Part shown: piece after piece, positions 7,862 through 14,590 of the stretch
How the letters are laid out: each line of letters starts with the position of its first letter
Position numbering within the stretch: the first letter of the stretch is position 1
NCBI GenBank assembly: GCA_045602025.1
Contig: JAZSAT010000010.1
Coordinates: 1 to 20,147 of the forward strand
Source: RGIG5579 sp045602025
GTDB taxonomy: Bacteria > Bacillota > Clostridia > Oscillospirales > SIG627
Direction of reading: 5' to 3'
DNA length: 20,147 nucleotides
Notes under the pieces: model-generated
The model's input: only the letters and a program-made list of their open reading frames with translations
Databases searched by the model: none
Told to the model about the DNA's origin: nothing
Translations under genes and position numbers: made by a program

Positions 7862-8459
7862 CTACGATCTCAAGCTTTATTTTCCCACCGGAAAGGTCTG
7901 CAAGAAGATTTTCCAGTCCTTCTCTCTCCTTTTCGGAAACAAGAAGGGACAGGATCACGCCCTCCGAAAATTCCTTTCCCGTCAGGCGGTACTTTCGTGT
8001 GTTCAGTTCAAATTCCACCTTGGAAAAAAGGGGATACGGAATCTCGATCTTCCCTACATAGAATTTTGAAAATCTGCAGATCCCCGCAGCAGCGATGGCA
8101 TCTCTTGCTCCTCTGGCATAGGCTCTGGCAAGGCCGCCTGCACCAAGTAAAATGCCGCCGAAATACCTTGTCACCACCACACAAAGGCCCGTGACCTCTT
8201 CCTTTTTCAAAACCTCCAGCATAGGGATGCCTCCGGTGCCCTTGGGTTCGCCGTCGTCGTCAAATCGCTGCACATTGCCTTCTTTATTGATAAAGGCAGA
8301 AACGAAATGGCGGGCATCGGGAAAGGCTCTTCTTGCCTCATCTACGAAATCCTTTGCATCTTCCCAGGTATCACAAGGCTTTGTCCAGCCGATAAATTCA
8401 CTTTTTTTCTCTGTAAAGCGACTCTCTGCAAAGCCGCGTACCGTACGATAAAAATCCAT
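7833..8459 (-). CDS. YigZ/IMPACT family protein
   Basis: The 208-residue protein matches the YigZ family. An N-terminal IMPACT domain carries the signature DDDGEPKGTGGIPMLEVLKK (residues 67-86), followed by CVVVTRYFGGILLGAGGLAR (93-112), and a smaller C-terminal ferredoxin-like domain completes the usual length. Eukaryotic IMPACT binds GCN1 and modulates GCN2 signalling. Bacterial members are linked loosely to translation or ribosome-related stress, and their biochemical role is not settled. Its ATG overlaps the stop of the upstream topoisomerase-like gene by one base (TGATG), and its own end overlaps the following gene, so the three are probably translated in a coupled way. Family assignment is secure; role in this context is unknown. 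Confidence 0.93.
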   Translation of the reverse strand: MDFYRTVRGFAESRFTEKKSEFIGWTKPCDTWEDAKDFVDEARRAFPDARHFVSAFINKEGNVQRFDDDGEPKGTGGIPMLEVLKKEEVTGLCVVVTRYFGGILLGAGGLARAYARGARDAIAAAGICRFSKFYVGKIEIPYPLFSKVEFELNTRKYRLTGKEFSEGVILSLLVSEKEREGLENLLADLSGGKIKLEIVGDTFAEEDA

Positions 8460-10513
8460 CAGTATGCATCCGCCATATCAATATACAAATGTCCGTTTTC
8501 GGAGATATAGCGCTTTCTGCCGTCAAGATCATCCCCAAGAAGAACCTCGAACATTTCTCTTGTGGCAATTTCATCCTCAGGCATAATGCGGATCAGTCTG
8601 CGGGTAGCGGGGTCCATGGTGGTGCGCCGCATCATATCCGGCTCATTTTCGCCCAGACCCTTGGAACGCTGAATGGTATATTTCCGATCGCCGATCTCGG
8701 AAAGGATCTTGGCCTTTTCCTTCTCATCGTAAGCAAAGAAGATCTCCTCTTCTCCGTCCTTTTTCTTGCCCTTGCAGGTAATTTCATAAAGGGGAGATTC
8801 GGCAATATACACATTTCCCTTTTCGATCAGCGTAGGCAGAAGGCGGTAGAACATGGTCAAAATCAGCGTTCTGATCTGATAGCCGTCCTCGTCCGCATCG
8901 GTACAGATAATGATCTTATTCCATTTCAGGTTGTCATAATTGAAGCCCGCAAGGTCCTTATGACCCTTACCGATCTCAACACCGCAGCCGATAATACGAA
9001 GAAGATCCACAATAATATCACTTTTGAAAATGCGGTCGTAGCCACACTTCAAACAGTTAAGCGTTTTACCTCTTACGGGAATGATGGCCTGAAATTCCGC
9101 ATCTCTTCCCAATTTACAGCTTCCTAAGGCAGAGTCACCCTCTACAATGTAAAGCTCTCTCTTCTCCTTATCCTTTGAGCGGCAGTTGGCAAATTTTTCG
9201 ATACGGTTGGTCACATCCAAGGTGCCGGAAAGCTTCTTTTTAATATTGACTCTTGCACTTTCCGCGTTTTCACGGCTGCGCTTATTGATAAGGACCTGCT
9301 GAGAAATACGGTCCGCATCCCCGGGGTTTTCCGTAAAGTAGATCTCAAGCTTCTCATCAAAAAATTCCGTCATGGCATCGGCAATGAATTTGTTCGTAAC
9401 CTTCTTTTTGGTCTGATCCGAGAAGGACGCCACATTGGAGAAGCAGTTGGTCACAAGGATCAGGCAGTCTTCCACATCCTGAAAGCTGATCTTCTGCTCG
9501 TTTTTATTGTATTTTCCTGCATTTTTCAGGTAGCCGTCAATGGCGCGCAGGAAGCTGGATTTTACGGCTTTTTCAGGGCTTCCCCCGTGCTCCAGCCAGC
9601 TGGAGTTATGATAGTATTCAAGTTTTTGACTCTTGGCAGAAAAACAGAAGGCACATTCCATACGAACATCGTACTCGGTCTTGTCTTCTCTGTCCTTGCC
9701 TCTTCTTTCCCCTTCCCAAAATACGGGAACAGTCAGACACCCGACCTTTCCTTCGGTCTGGGTAACTTCATTAAATTCATTGATTTCGGCAGCCTCGCGG
9801 ACATAGTCTAAAATACCCTCCTTATACAGGAAGGAATATTCCTTCCAAACGCCGTCCTCCCCCTGGTAGCGAAGGTTTAAAGTAAGACCGCCGTTGACCA
9901 CCGCCTGTCTGCGCATTACATCTACAAAATAGTCTTCCGGAATACCGATCTCGGTAAACACCTCAAGATCGGGACGCCAGGTGATCTTGGTTCCCGTGCG
10001 GCGGTGGGCACCTTCCTCTTTGATCAAATCTCCTGCAGCCTCACCCTTTTTAAAATGGATCTCATAGCGGGCAGAACGGGTCATAACCTCCACATCCATA
10101 AATTCGGAGCTGTACTGAGTCGCACAGGCACCGAGACCGTTTAAGCCTAAGGAGTACTGATAAGCGCCGCCCTTTGCGTTTTCATATTTACCGCCGGCGT
10201 AAAGCTCACAAAAGATCAGCTCCCAGTTAAATCTTCCTTCTTTTTCATTCCAATCCAAGGGAATACCGCGGCCGAAATCCTCCACCGTGATGATATGATC
10301 CTTTGTTACGGTAACATTGATAGCATCGCCAAACCCTGCTCTCGCCTCGTCGATGGAGTTGGAAAGGATCTCGAAAAAGGAATGGGCGCAACCGTCAAGT
10401 CCGTCAGACCCGAAAATAACGCCCGGTCTTTTCCGGACTCTTTCCGCGCCTTTTAAACTCTGTATGCTCTGATCATTGTATTCTGCCGACTTTTTTGCGC
10501 TTTGTGCCGCCAT
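8459..10513 (-). CDS. Divergent GyrB/ParE-like type IIA topoisomerase B subunit
   Basis: The 684-residue protein has the architecture of a GyrB/ParE subunit. The GHKL ATPase domain carries FFEILSNSIDEA with the catalytic Glu48 and Asn52, then EDFGRGIP (78-85), LYAGGKY (104-110) and SLGLNGLGA (121-129). A transducer domain has the QTK loop (367-369). The TOPRIM domain has EGDSALG (458-464) and DADEDG (539-544), and a C-terminal QRSKGLGENEPDMM block follows. ATP and metal residues are retained, but signature positions differ from housekeeping gyrases, which usually read EGDSAGG, DADVDG and GLHGVG. It is therefore probably a second, paralogous subunit. The start at ATG 10513 follows AAAGGAGAG. 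No gyrA/parC-type partner adjoins it in this window; instead it leads an operon with a YigZ/IMPACT gene. Family is certain; whether it acts as ParE or in a distinct enzyme is open. Confidence 0.92.
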   Translation of the reverse strand: MAAQSAKKSAEYNDQSIQSLKGAERVRKRPGVIFGSDGLDGCAHSFFEILSNSIDEARAGFGDAINVTVTKDHIITVEDFGRGIPLDWNEKEGRFNWELIFCELYAGGKYENAKGGAYQYSLGLNGLGACATQYSSEFMDVEVMTRSARYEIHFKKGEAAGDLIKEEGAHRRTGTKITWRPDLEVFTEIGIPEDYFVDVMRRQAVVNGGLTLNLRYQGEDGVWKEYSFLYKEGILDYVREAAEINEFNEVTQTEGKVGCLTVPVFWEGERRGKDREDKTEYDVRMECAFCFSAKSQKLEYYHNSSWLEHGGSPEKAVKSSFLRAIDGYLKNAGKYNKNEQKISFQDVEDCLILVTNCFSNVASFSDQTKKKVTNKFIADAMTEFFDEKLEIYFTENPGDADRISQQVLINKRSRENAESARVNIKKKLSGTLDVTNRIEKFANCRSKDKEKRELYIVEGDSALGSCKLGRDAEFQAIIPVRGKTLNCLKCGYDRIFKSDIIVDLLRIIGCGVEIGKGHKDLAGFNYDNLKWNKIIICTDADEDGYQIRTLILTMFYRLLPTLIEKGNVYIAESPLYEITCKGKKKDGEEEIFFAYDEKEKAKILSEIGDRKYTIQRSKGLGENEPDMMRRTTMDPATRRLIRIMPEDEIATREMFEVLLGDDLDGRKRYISENGHLYIDMADAY

Positions 10514-10558
10514 AGATCTCTCCTTTTGGGATTATTTTACACGAAAAAACTACTCTTT

Positions 10559-10587
10559 ATTATACCTTTTTTTCATCCTTTCGTCAA
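10559..10587 (-). promoter_or_regulatory. Promoter of the topoisomerase-like operon
   Basis: On the minus strand TTGACG (10587-10582), a 17-base spacer and a perfect TATAAT (10564-10559) lie about 46 bases before the start codon at 10513. Confidence 0.8.
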
Positions 10588-10629
10588 GGTATGGAAATTT
10601 TCCCTCTTCCTTTTTCCCTTTTCTTAATT

Positions 10630-10661
10630 ACCCCCTTTCTCAAAGTTTGGAAAAAGGGGGT
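10630..10661. repeat. Inverted repeat upstream of the kinase operon promoter
   Basis: ACCCCCTTT (10630-10638) and AAAGGGGGT (10653-10661) form a perfect 9-bp inverted repeat. A nested CAAA-G-TTTG lies between the arms. It sits about 20 bases upstream of the -35 of the FGGY kinase promoter and between two divergent promoters, which fits an operator or regulator-binding palindrome better than a terminator. Function is inferred from position only. Confidence 0.5.
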
Positions 10662-10680
10662 GATTTTTCCCTCTTCGTTG

Positions 10681-10709
10681 TTGACATCCGTTTGCCTTTA
10701 TGCTAAAAT
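10681..10709 (+). promoter_or_regulatory. Promoter of the FGGY-SIS-TPI-YjbQ operon
   Basis: A perfect TTGACA (10681-10686), a 17-base spacer and TAAAAT (10704-10709) with an extended TG (10701-10702) form a strong sigma-A promoter. Two copies of TTATGGGG (10709-10716 and 10722-10729) overlap the expected transcription start, a position where repressors often bind. Confidence 0.82.
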
Positions 10710-10768
10710 TATGGGGTAGATTTATGGGGATTTTTCCCAACAAAATGAGCTTTTTTCAGGAGTAGAAA

Positions 10769-12208
10769 ATGAATCTGATCGGAATCGATGTAGGCACCAC
10801 CTCTCTCAAAGCCGTCTGCTTTGATGAAAACGGTGTCTGTCTTGCCGAGACCAATATTGACTATACCCTCTCCACCCACGGGGAATCTGTGGAATTCGAT
10901 CCCATGGAGTATGTGCGCATTACAAAGGAAGCTCTTTCCGAGATTCGCAAAACCGTACCGAAGATCGATGCCATTTCCATCGACACCCAAGGGGAAACCA
11001 TGATCCTCACCGATGAGAAGGGTATGCCCACTATGCCCGCCATCGTGTGGCTTGACAACCGCGCGGTCAAAGAGGCAGAGGAGATCGAGGCACATTTCGG
11101 CGCAGAAACCATCTGGAATGTAACCGGTCAGGCAGAAACCACAGGCGGTTGGCCCGCTTGTAAGATCCTGTGGGTAAGAAGAAACCTTCCCCAGGTATGG
11201 GAAAAGACCAAAAAGGTCTTCCTTTTGGAAGATTGGCTTCTCTATTCTCTCAGCGGTGAGTTTGTTACCGAGCCCACCATTCAGTCCTCCACCATCTATC
11301 TGGATATCAGAAAAAAAGATTGGTGGCAGGAAATGCTCGATTTCATCGGGCTTGACCGAGAAATGCTCCCGAAAATCCGCCCTTCTGCTACAAAGATCGG
11401 CTCCTTCGAAGAAGCACAGGTGGTAACCGGTGCCCTGGATCAGATCGCAGGAGCTGTGGGTGTAGGCGTGGTGGATGAGAATATCGTCAGCGAAATGACC
11501 GGCACCATCATGGCCATCTGCGTGGTAAAGGATGCAATTCCTTCCTTTGATCCCAGCTCTAAGATCCCCTGTCACCTTCACGCCATCGACGGAAAATATG
11601 TTTCCCTTTTGTGGAGCTCTACCGCAGGTATGGCTTTGAAATGGTATAAGAATAATTTCGCAGAAAATCTTTCCTTTAAGGAGTTAGACTCTCTTGCGGA
11701 AAAAGCAGGCCCCGGTGCGGAAGGACTTACCTTCCTCCCTTATCTCTGCGGCTCTACCATGCCCGTATATAACCCCGATGCCAAAGGCACCTTCTGGGGT
11801 ATGACCTTGGCCCACGGAAAAGGGCATTTTGCCCGTGCCATTTTAGAATCCGTCGCCTTCACCTTGAAGGACGATCTGGAGTGCATCGGAGCAGATTGCG
11901 ACGAAATCCGCATTACCGGCGGCGGTGCTTCCAGCCCCCTTTGGGCACAGATCAAGGCAGATGTGGTCGGAAAGAATCTCTCCACTCTGATGGAGAAGGA
12001 ATCCGCTTGTCTCGGTACTGCCATTATGGCGGGAGTGGGCGTTGGCATTTATCCCTCTATCGAAGAGGCCTGCAAAAAGATCATCCGCACCAAAAAGACC
12101 TATTCCCCCGAAGGTACGGATTATACGATCCCCTACAAGCAGTACAAAAAGCTTGACAGTATGCTCAACGATCCGAAAAACAAGATCGTTACAAAACCTA
12201 TCAACTGA
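10769..12208 (+). CDS. FGGY-family carbohydrate kinase
   Basis: This is a cytoplasmic ATP-dependent sugar kinase of the FGGY family (xylulokinase/gluconate/ribulose-kinase type), 479 residues, the normal size. It has the N-terminal phosphate-1 motif MNLIGIDVGTTSLKA, the DTQGE segment (72-76), the adjacent WLDNRA loop and the catalytic aspartate in TGALDQIAGAVG (Asp224). The phosphate-2/adenosine motif EIRITGGGASSPLWAQIKAD near residues 380-400 is also present. ATG 10769 follows AGGAG by 6 bases. It is first in a four-gene operon, 19 bases ahead of a SIS isomerase. The substrate cannot be read from sequence; downstream isomerases suggest a pentose, tetrose or related polyol whose phosphate is isomerised toward triose phosphates. 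Family call is secure; any specific name such as xylB would be a guess. Confidence 0.93.
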   Translation: MNLIGIDVGTTSLKAVCFDENGVCLAETNIDYTLSTHGESVEFDPMEYVRITKEALSEIRKTVPKIDAISIDTQGETMILTDEKGMPTMPAIVWLDNRAVKEAEEIEAHFGAETIWNVTGQAETTGGWPACKILWVRRNLPQVWEKTKKVFLLEDWLLYSLSGEFVTEPTIQSSTIYLDIRKKDWWQEMLDFIGLDREMLPKIRPSATKIGSFEEAQVVTGALDQIAGAVGVGVVDENIVSEMTGTIMAICVVKDAIPSFDPSSKIPCHLHAIDGKYVSLLWSSTAGMALKWYKNNFAENLSFKELDSLAEKAGPGAEGLTFLPYLCGSTMPVYNPDAKGTFWGMTLAHGKGHFARAILESVAFTLKDDLECIGADCDEIRITGGGASSPLWAQIKADVVGKNLSTLMEKESACLGTAIMAGVGVGIYPSIEEACKKIIRTKKTYSPEGTDYTIPYKQYKKLDSMLNDPKNKIVTKPIN

Positions 12209-12227
12209 GAAATCGAGGTGCATAAAA

Positions 12228-12824
12228 GTGAAAAACGAAGCAAAAAATGCCGCACAAAAGGCCTTCGCCATTGAGGCGGAAGAGGTTCTGCGCGCAAAAG
12301 AAGTAATGGATTGGGATGCTTTTGAAAAGGCTGTTGAGGTTATGGCAAAGGCAGAAAGAATCGGTACCGCAGGCTGCGGACATTCCGGTATCTGCTGCCA
12401 GCATTTCGCTCATCTGCTTTGCTGCATTGAACGCCCTGCAAGATTTATCTCCCCCGCAGAAGCTGTTCACGGTGCAATGGGCTTTATTCAAAAAGGGGAT
12501 GTAATGGTTCTCGCTTCCCGCGGCGGAAAGACTGCAGAACTGATTCCAATTATGAACATTGCCCGTACCAAGGGTGCTGTGATCATTTCCGTAACCGAGA
12601 AGATGGATTCTCCCTTGGCCCAGGGTGCAGACATTGTTCTGCCTATGCGCGTTGACTTTGAAACCGACAAATACAACTCTCAGGGAACCAGCAGCTTTGT
12701 AGCACTCAGTGCTGTATTTGATGCTCTTCAGGCAGCTCTCATTGAAGAGACCGGCTACGAAAACGAGCAGTTTGCATTGATCCACCCCGCCGGTGCCGTT
12801 GGCGAAAGACTGAACAAGAAATAA
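12228..12824 (+). CDS. SIS-domain sugar-phosphate isomerase, KpsF/GutQ-like
   Basis: SIS domains bind phosphosugars and often catalyse aldose-ketose isomerisation. The 198-residue protein is a single SIS domain resembling the first half of KpsF/GutQ arabinose-5-phosphate isomerases, without the CBS pair those usually carry. GTG 12228 is chosen because GAGG (12215-12218) sits 9 bases upstream; earlier in-frame codons run into the kinase gene. Matching blocks are TAGCGHSGICC (47-57), SPAEAVHGAMGFIQKGDV (75-92), the SIS loop SRGGKTAEL (97-105) and the C-terminal FALIHPAGAVGERL (182-195). It departs from the KpsF consensus at GCGKSG (here GCGHSG) and SNSGET (here SRGGKT), the phosphosugar-binding loops. 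A different substrate is therefore likely. It lies 17 bases before the TPI gene. Confidence 0.88.
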   Translation: MKNEAKNAAQKAFAIEAEEVLRAKEVMDWDAFEKAVEVMAKAERIGTAGCGHSGICCQHFAHLLCCIERPARFISPAEAVHGAMGFIQKGDVMVLASRGGKTAELIPIMNIARTKGAVIISVTEKMDSPLAQGADIVLPMRVDFETDKYNSQGTSSFVALSAVFDALQAALIEETGYENEQFALIHPAGAVGERLNKK

Positions 12825-12841
12825 TTAGAAGGAGAAAAGCT

Positions 12842-13552
12842 ATGATCAAAAATCTTACCATCAAAGCTCCTTTCTTTGAAATCGGTCCCAAGAACTACCT
12901 TTGGGGCGACGATGTAGTGGAACTTGCAAAGGTTGCAGATGCTGCCAGCAAGAAATACAATGTAGATATCATTTTCACCACTCCCATCGTTGAGATCCGC
13001 AGAGTAAAGGAAGCCACCGAGAAGATCCATGTTTTCGCACCCCATATGGATCCCCTCACTCCCGGCAGAGGTCTTGCCGATATTCTTCCCGAAAGCCTTG
13101 TGGCTGCAGGTGCTGAAGGCGTTATGCTCAACCACTGCGAAAAGCCCATCACCTTGGCTGAACTGAAAAGCACCATCAAAAGAGCAGAAGAGGTTGGCCT
13201 CGCTACCATCGTTTGTGCCGACTCTTGCGCAGAAGCGGCTGCGATCGCGCACTTAAATCCCGATATCATTGTTGCAGAGCCCACCGAACTGATCGGTACC
13301 GGCAAAGCAAGTGATGAAGAATATGTAGAAGCATCCATCCGCGCAGTAAAAGATGTGAATGAAGATATCCTGGTTCTCCAGGGTGCCGGCATCAAGTGCT
13401 ACGACGATGTTTACCGCAATATTTTCGCAGGCGCAGAAGCTACCGGCTCTTCCTCCGGTATCGTGGGTCTCCCCACTCGCGAGGAGCAGTATAAAATGGT
13501 AGACGATATGATCCGCGCCGTCCGTGAAGCCTGGGACGCAAGACAGGCATAA
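12842..13552 (+). CDS. Archaeal-type triosephosphate isomerase homologue
   Basis: The 236-residue protein is a TIM barrel resembling archaeal triosephosphate isomerases rather than the roughly 250-residue bacterial type. The three catalytic residues are in place: Lys17 in GPKNY (archaeal NYKTY), His98 in MLNHCEK (archaeal LLNHSE) and Glu146 in VAEPTELIGTGKAS, with the phosphate-gripping IGTG loop. FAPHMDPLTPGRGLADILPE (65-84) and RAEEVGLATIVCADS also match the archaeal pattern. LVLQGAGI replaces the common LCGAGI. ATG 12842 follows AAGGAGAAAA. Position in an operon with a sugar kinase and a SIS isomerase argues for a catabolic role, perhaps on a C4 or C5 ketose phosphate as for EryH-type TPI paralogues, rather than for glycolysis. 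Fold and active site are secure; substrate is inference. Confidence 0.88.
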   Translation: MIKNLTIKAPFFEIGPKNYLWGDDVVELAKVADAASKKYNVDIIFTTPIVEIRRVKEATEKIHVFAPHMDPLTPGRGLADILPESLVAAGAEGVMLNHCEKPITLAELKSTIKRAEEVGLATIVCADSCAEAAAIAHLNPDIIVAEPTELIGTGKASDEEYVEASIRAVKDVNEDILVLQGAGIKCYDDVYRNIFAGAEATGSSSGIVGLPTREEQYKMVDDMIRAVREAWDARQA

Positions 13553-13597
13553 ATTAAATTTGTTTAATAAAAAATTTATTTTCAGGAGGAAAATATA

Positions 13598-14218
13598 ATG
13601 GAATTCAAAATGATTCAGAAAGAGATCGAACTTCAGTCCAGAGGCTGGATCCCCACTTTCCACGACATCACTTTTGATGTTCACAAGATTGCTGAGGAAT
13701 CCGGTATCAAAAATGGTATTGTTTCCGTCGTATCTCACCACACCACCTGCTCTGTTATGATCCAGGAATGCTCCCACGACTTCGACACCTTTGACCTCGA
13801 ATTCTTGCAGCACGACCTTCTGGACATCATGAGAAAGATGATCCCCGACTTTGCTGAAGAGCATCAGTACCGTCACCCCGGCCCCGTACATGCACAGTAC
13901 GGCCGCTATGTTGACGAACCCGGCAACTTCACCTCTATGAACACCGACGGTCACCTTCGTTCCGTATTCTTCGGCAGAAGCGAGACTCTCACCATCAAAG
14001 ACGGCAAGCTCGACCTTGGCGAATTTGCTCACGTTTACTTCATCGACTGGGATCACGTTCGTGCTCGTCCCCGTCAGGTTAACCTCACCGTATTCGGTAC
14101 CGAAGAGGATATGGGCGATCGTAAGTACAACGGCGGTAAGGTTGTTAACACCCTCCGCAAGTTCCCTGCTGAAGAAAAGACCTACCTTGAGCAGTACGAC
14201 GAGTGGAAGAAGAGATAA
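13598..14218 (+). CDS. YjbQ-family (UPF0047) protein, long form
   Basis: YjbQ proteins are small trimeric beta-sandwich proteins; some show secondary thiamine-phosphate synthase activity, but their true role is unsettled. Family motifs are visible in order: VSHHTTCSVMIQE (45-57), a LQHDLLDIMRKMIP segment (70-83), YRHPG (91-95), GHLRSVFFGRSETLTIKDGK (118-137) and the closing LDLGEFAHVYFID and ARPRQVNLTVFG. The histidines expected at the putative active site are retained. The protein has 206 residues, against about 130-140 for typical members. The extra length is split between an insertion near residues 84-115 and a charged tail after residue 168. ATG 13598 follows AGGAGGAAAA. It is the last gene of the kinase-SIS-TPI operon, 45 bases after the TPI gene, and ends before a strong terminator. 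Its operon place suggests a role in the same sugar-phosphate pathway. Confidence 0.88.
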   Translation: MEFKMIQKEIELQSRGWIPTFHDITFDVHKIAEESGIKNGIVSVVSHHTTCSVMIQECSHDFDTFDLEFLQHDLLDIMRKMIPDFAEEHQYRHPGPVHAQYGRYVDEPGNFTSMNTDGHLRSVFFGRSETLTIKDGKLDLGEFAHVYFIDWDHVRARPRQVNLTVFGTEEDMGDRKYNGGKVVNTLRKFPAEEKTYLEQYDEWKKR

Positions 14219-14234
14219 CCAATTCCTAAAACAA

Positions 14235-14266
14235 AAACACATCGGCAATGCCGATGTGTTTTTTTA
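14235..14266 (+). terminator. Kinase operon terminator
   Basis: AAACACATCGGCA (14235-14247) and TGCCGATGTGTTT (14249-14261) form a near-perfect hairpin followed by Ts, 16 bases past the YjbQ stop. Its core ATCGGCAATGCCGAT recurs exactly in the hairpin at 14550-14578. Confidence 0.92.
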
Positions 14267-14267
14267 T

Positions 14268-14548
14268 TTCTTTTCAAAAAAAAGGAACCCACTTTCTTTT
14301 GGAAAAGAAAGTGGATAAAGAAAACTTATAACTTATAAAACAGTTTTTTATACATTTGTTTGAAGCTTTTTGGGTACCTTTTTCTCGAAAAAGGTACGAC
14401 GAAGCCGTAGCCGTTTTTACAAGTTTTAACGAAATAAAATCGAGGGAGGCAAGGCGCACAAGGGAAACGCGATGGAGTTTACCCTCGTAAATGACTGAGT
14501 GTTTCTCCGTAGTGGAACGAAGCCGTAGCCGATTTTATGAAGTTAAAA
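14268..14548. repeat. Non-coding repeat island, possibly a small MITE-like element
   Basis: No gene is visible. The island contains two perfect hairpins without T-tails: CCACTTTCTTTT with its complement (14289-14314) and GTACCTTTTTC with its complement (14374-14397). A direct repeat, ACGAAGCCGTAGCCG, occurs at 14399-14413 and 14517-14531, and similarity continues for about 15 bases. TTTTAACGAAATAAAATCG (14424-14442) and the reverse complement of 14530-14548 match at 16 of 19 positions, so 14424-14548 has terminal inverted repeats of a 125-base unit. No flanking target duplication is clear. This looks like a dispersed intergenic repeat, but copy number cannot be known from one window. Confidence 0.55.
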
Positions 14549-14580
14549 AAAAGAGTATCGGCAATGCCGATACTCTTTTT
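14545..14580 (-). terminator. Terminator of the solute-binding protein gene
   Basis: AAAGAGTATCGGCA (14550-14563) and TGCCGATACTCTTT (14565-14578) form a hairpin; on the minus strand it is followed by eight Ts. It lies about 11 bases past the stop at 14591 and is T-flanked on both strands. Confidence 0.9.
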
Positions 14581-14590
14581 GTTCAAAGAA

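Noticed and set aside
10745..10765. Six-codon open frame just before the kinase gene as a leader peptide
   Set aside because: No ribosome site of its own, no repeated regulatory codons and no attenuator structure; it overlaps the kinase ribosome site by chance.
10709..11581. A 290-codon minus-strand open frame antisense to the FGGY kinase
   Set aside because: No start signal or domain, and it covers the kinase promoter region; the plus strand gene is unmistakable.
12042..12227. Upstream in-frame extension of the SIS-domain gene
   Set aside because: It overlaps the kinase coding sequence in another frame; GTG 12228 has a good ribosome site and matches the family's N-terminus.
14289..14397. 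Hairpins at 14289-14314 and 14374-14397 as terminators or a CRISPR-like array
   Set aside because: They lack T-tracts, and there are no regularly spaced identical repeats with unique spacers.
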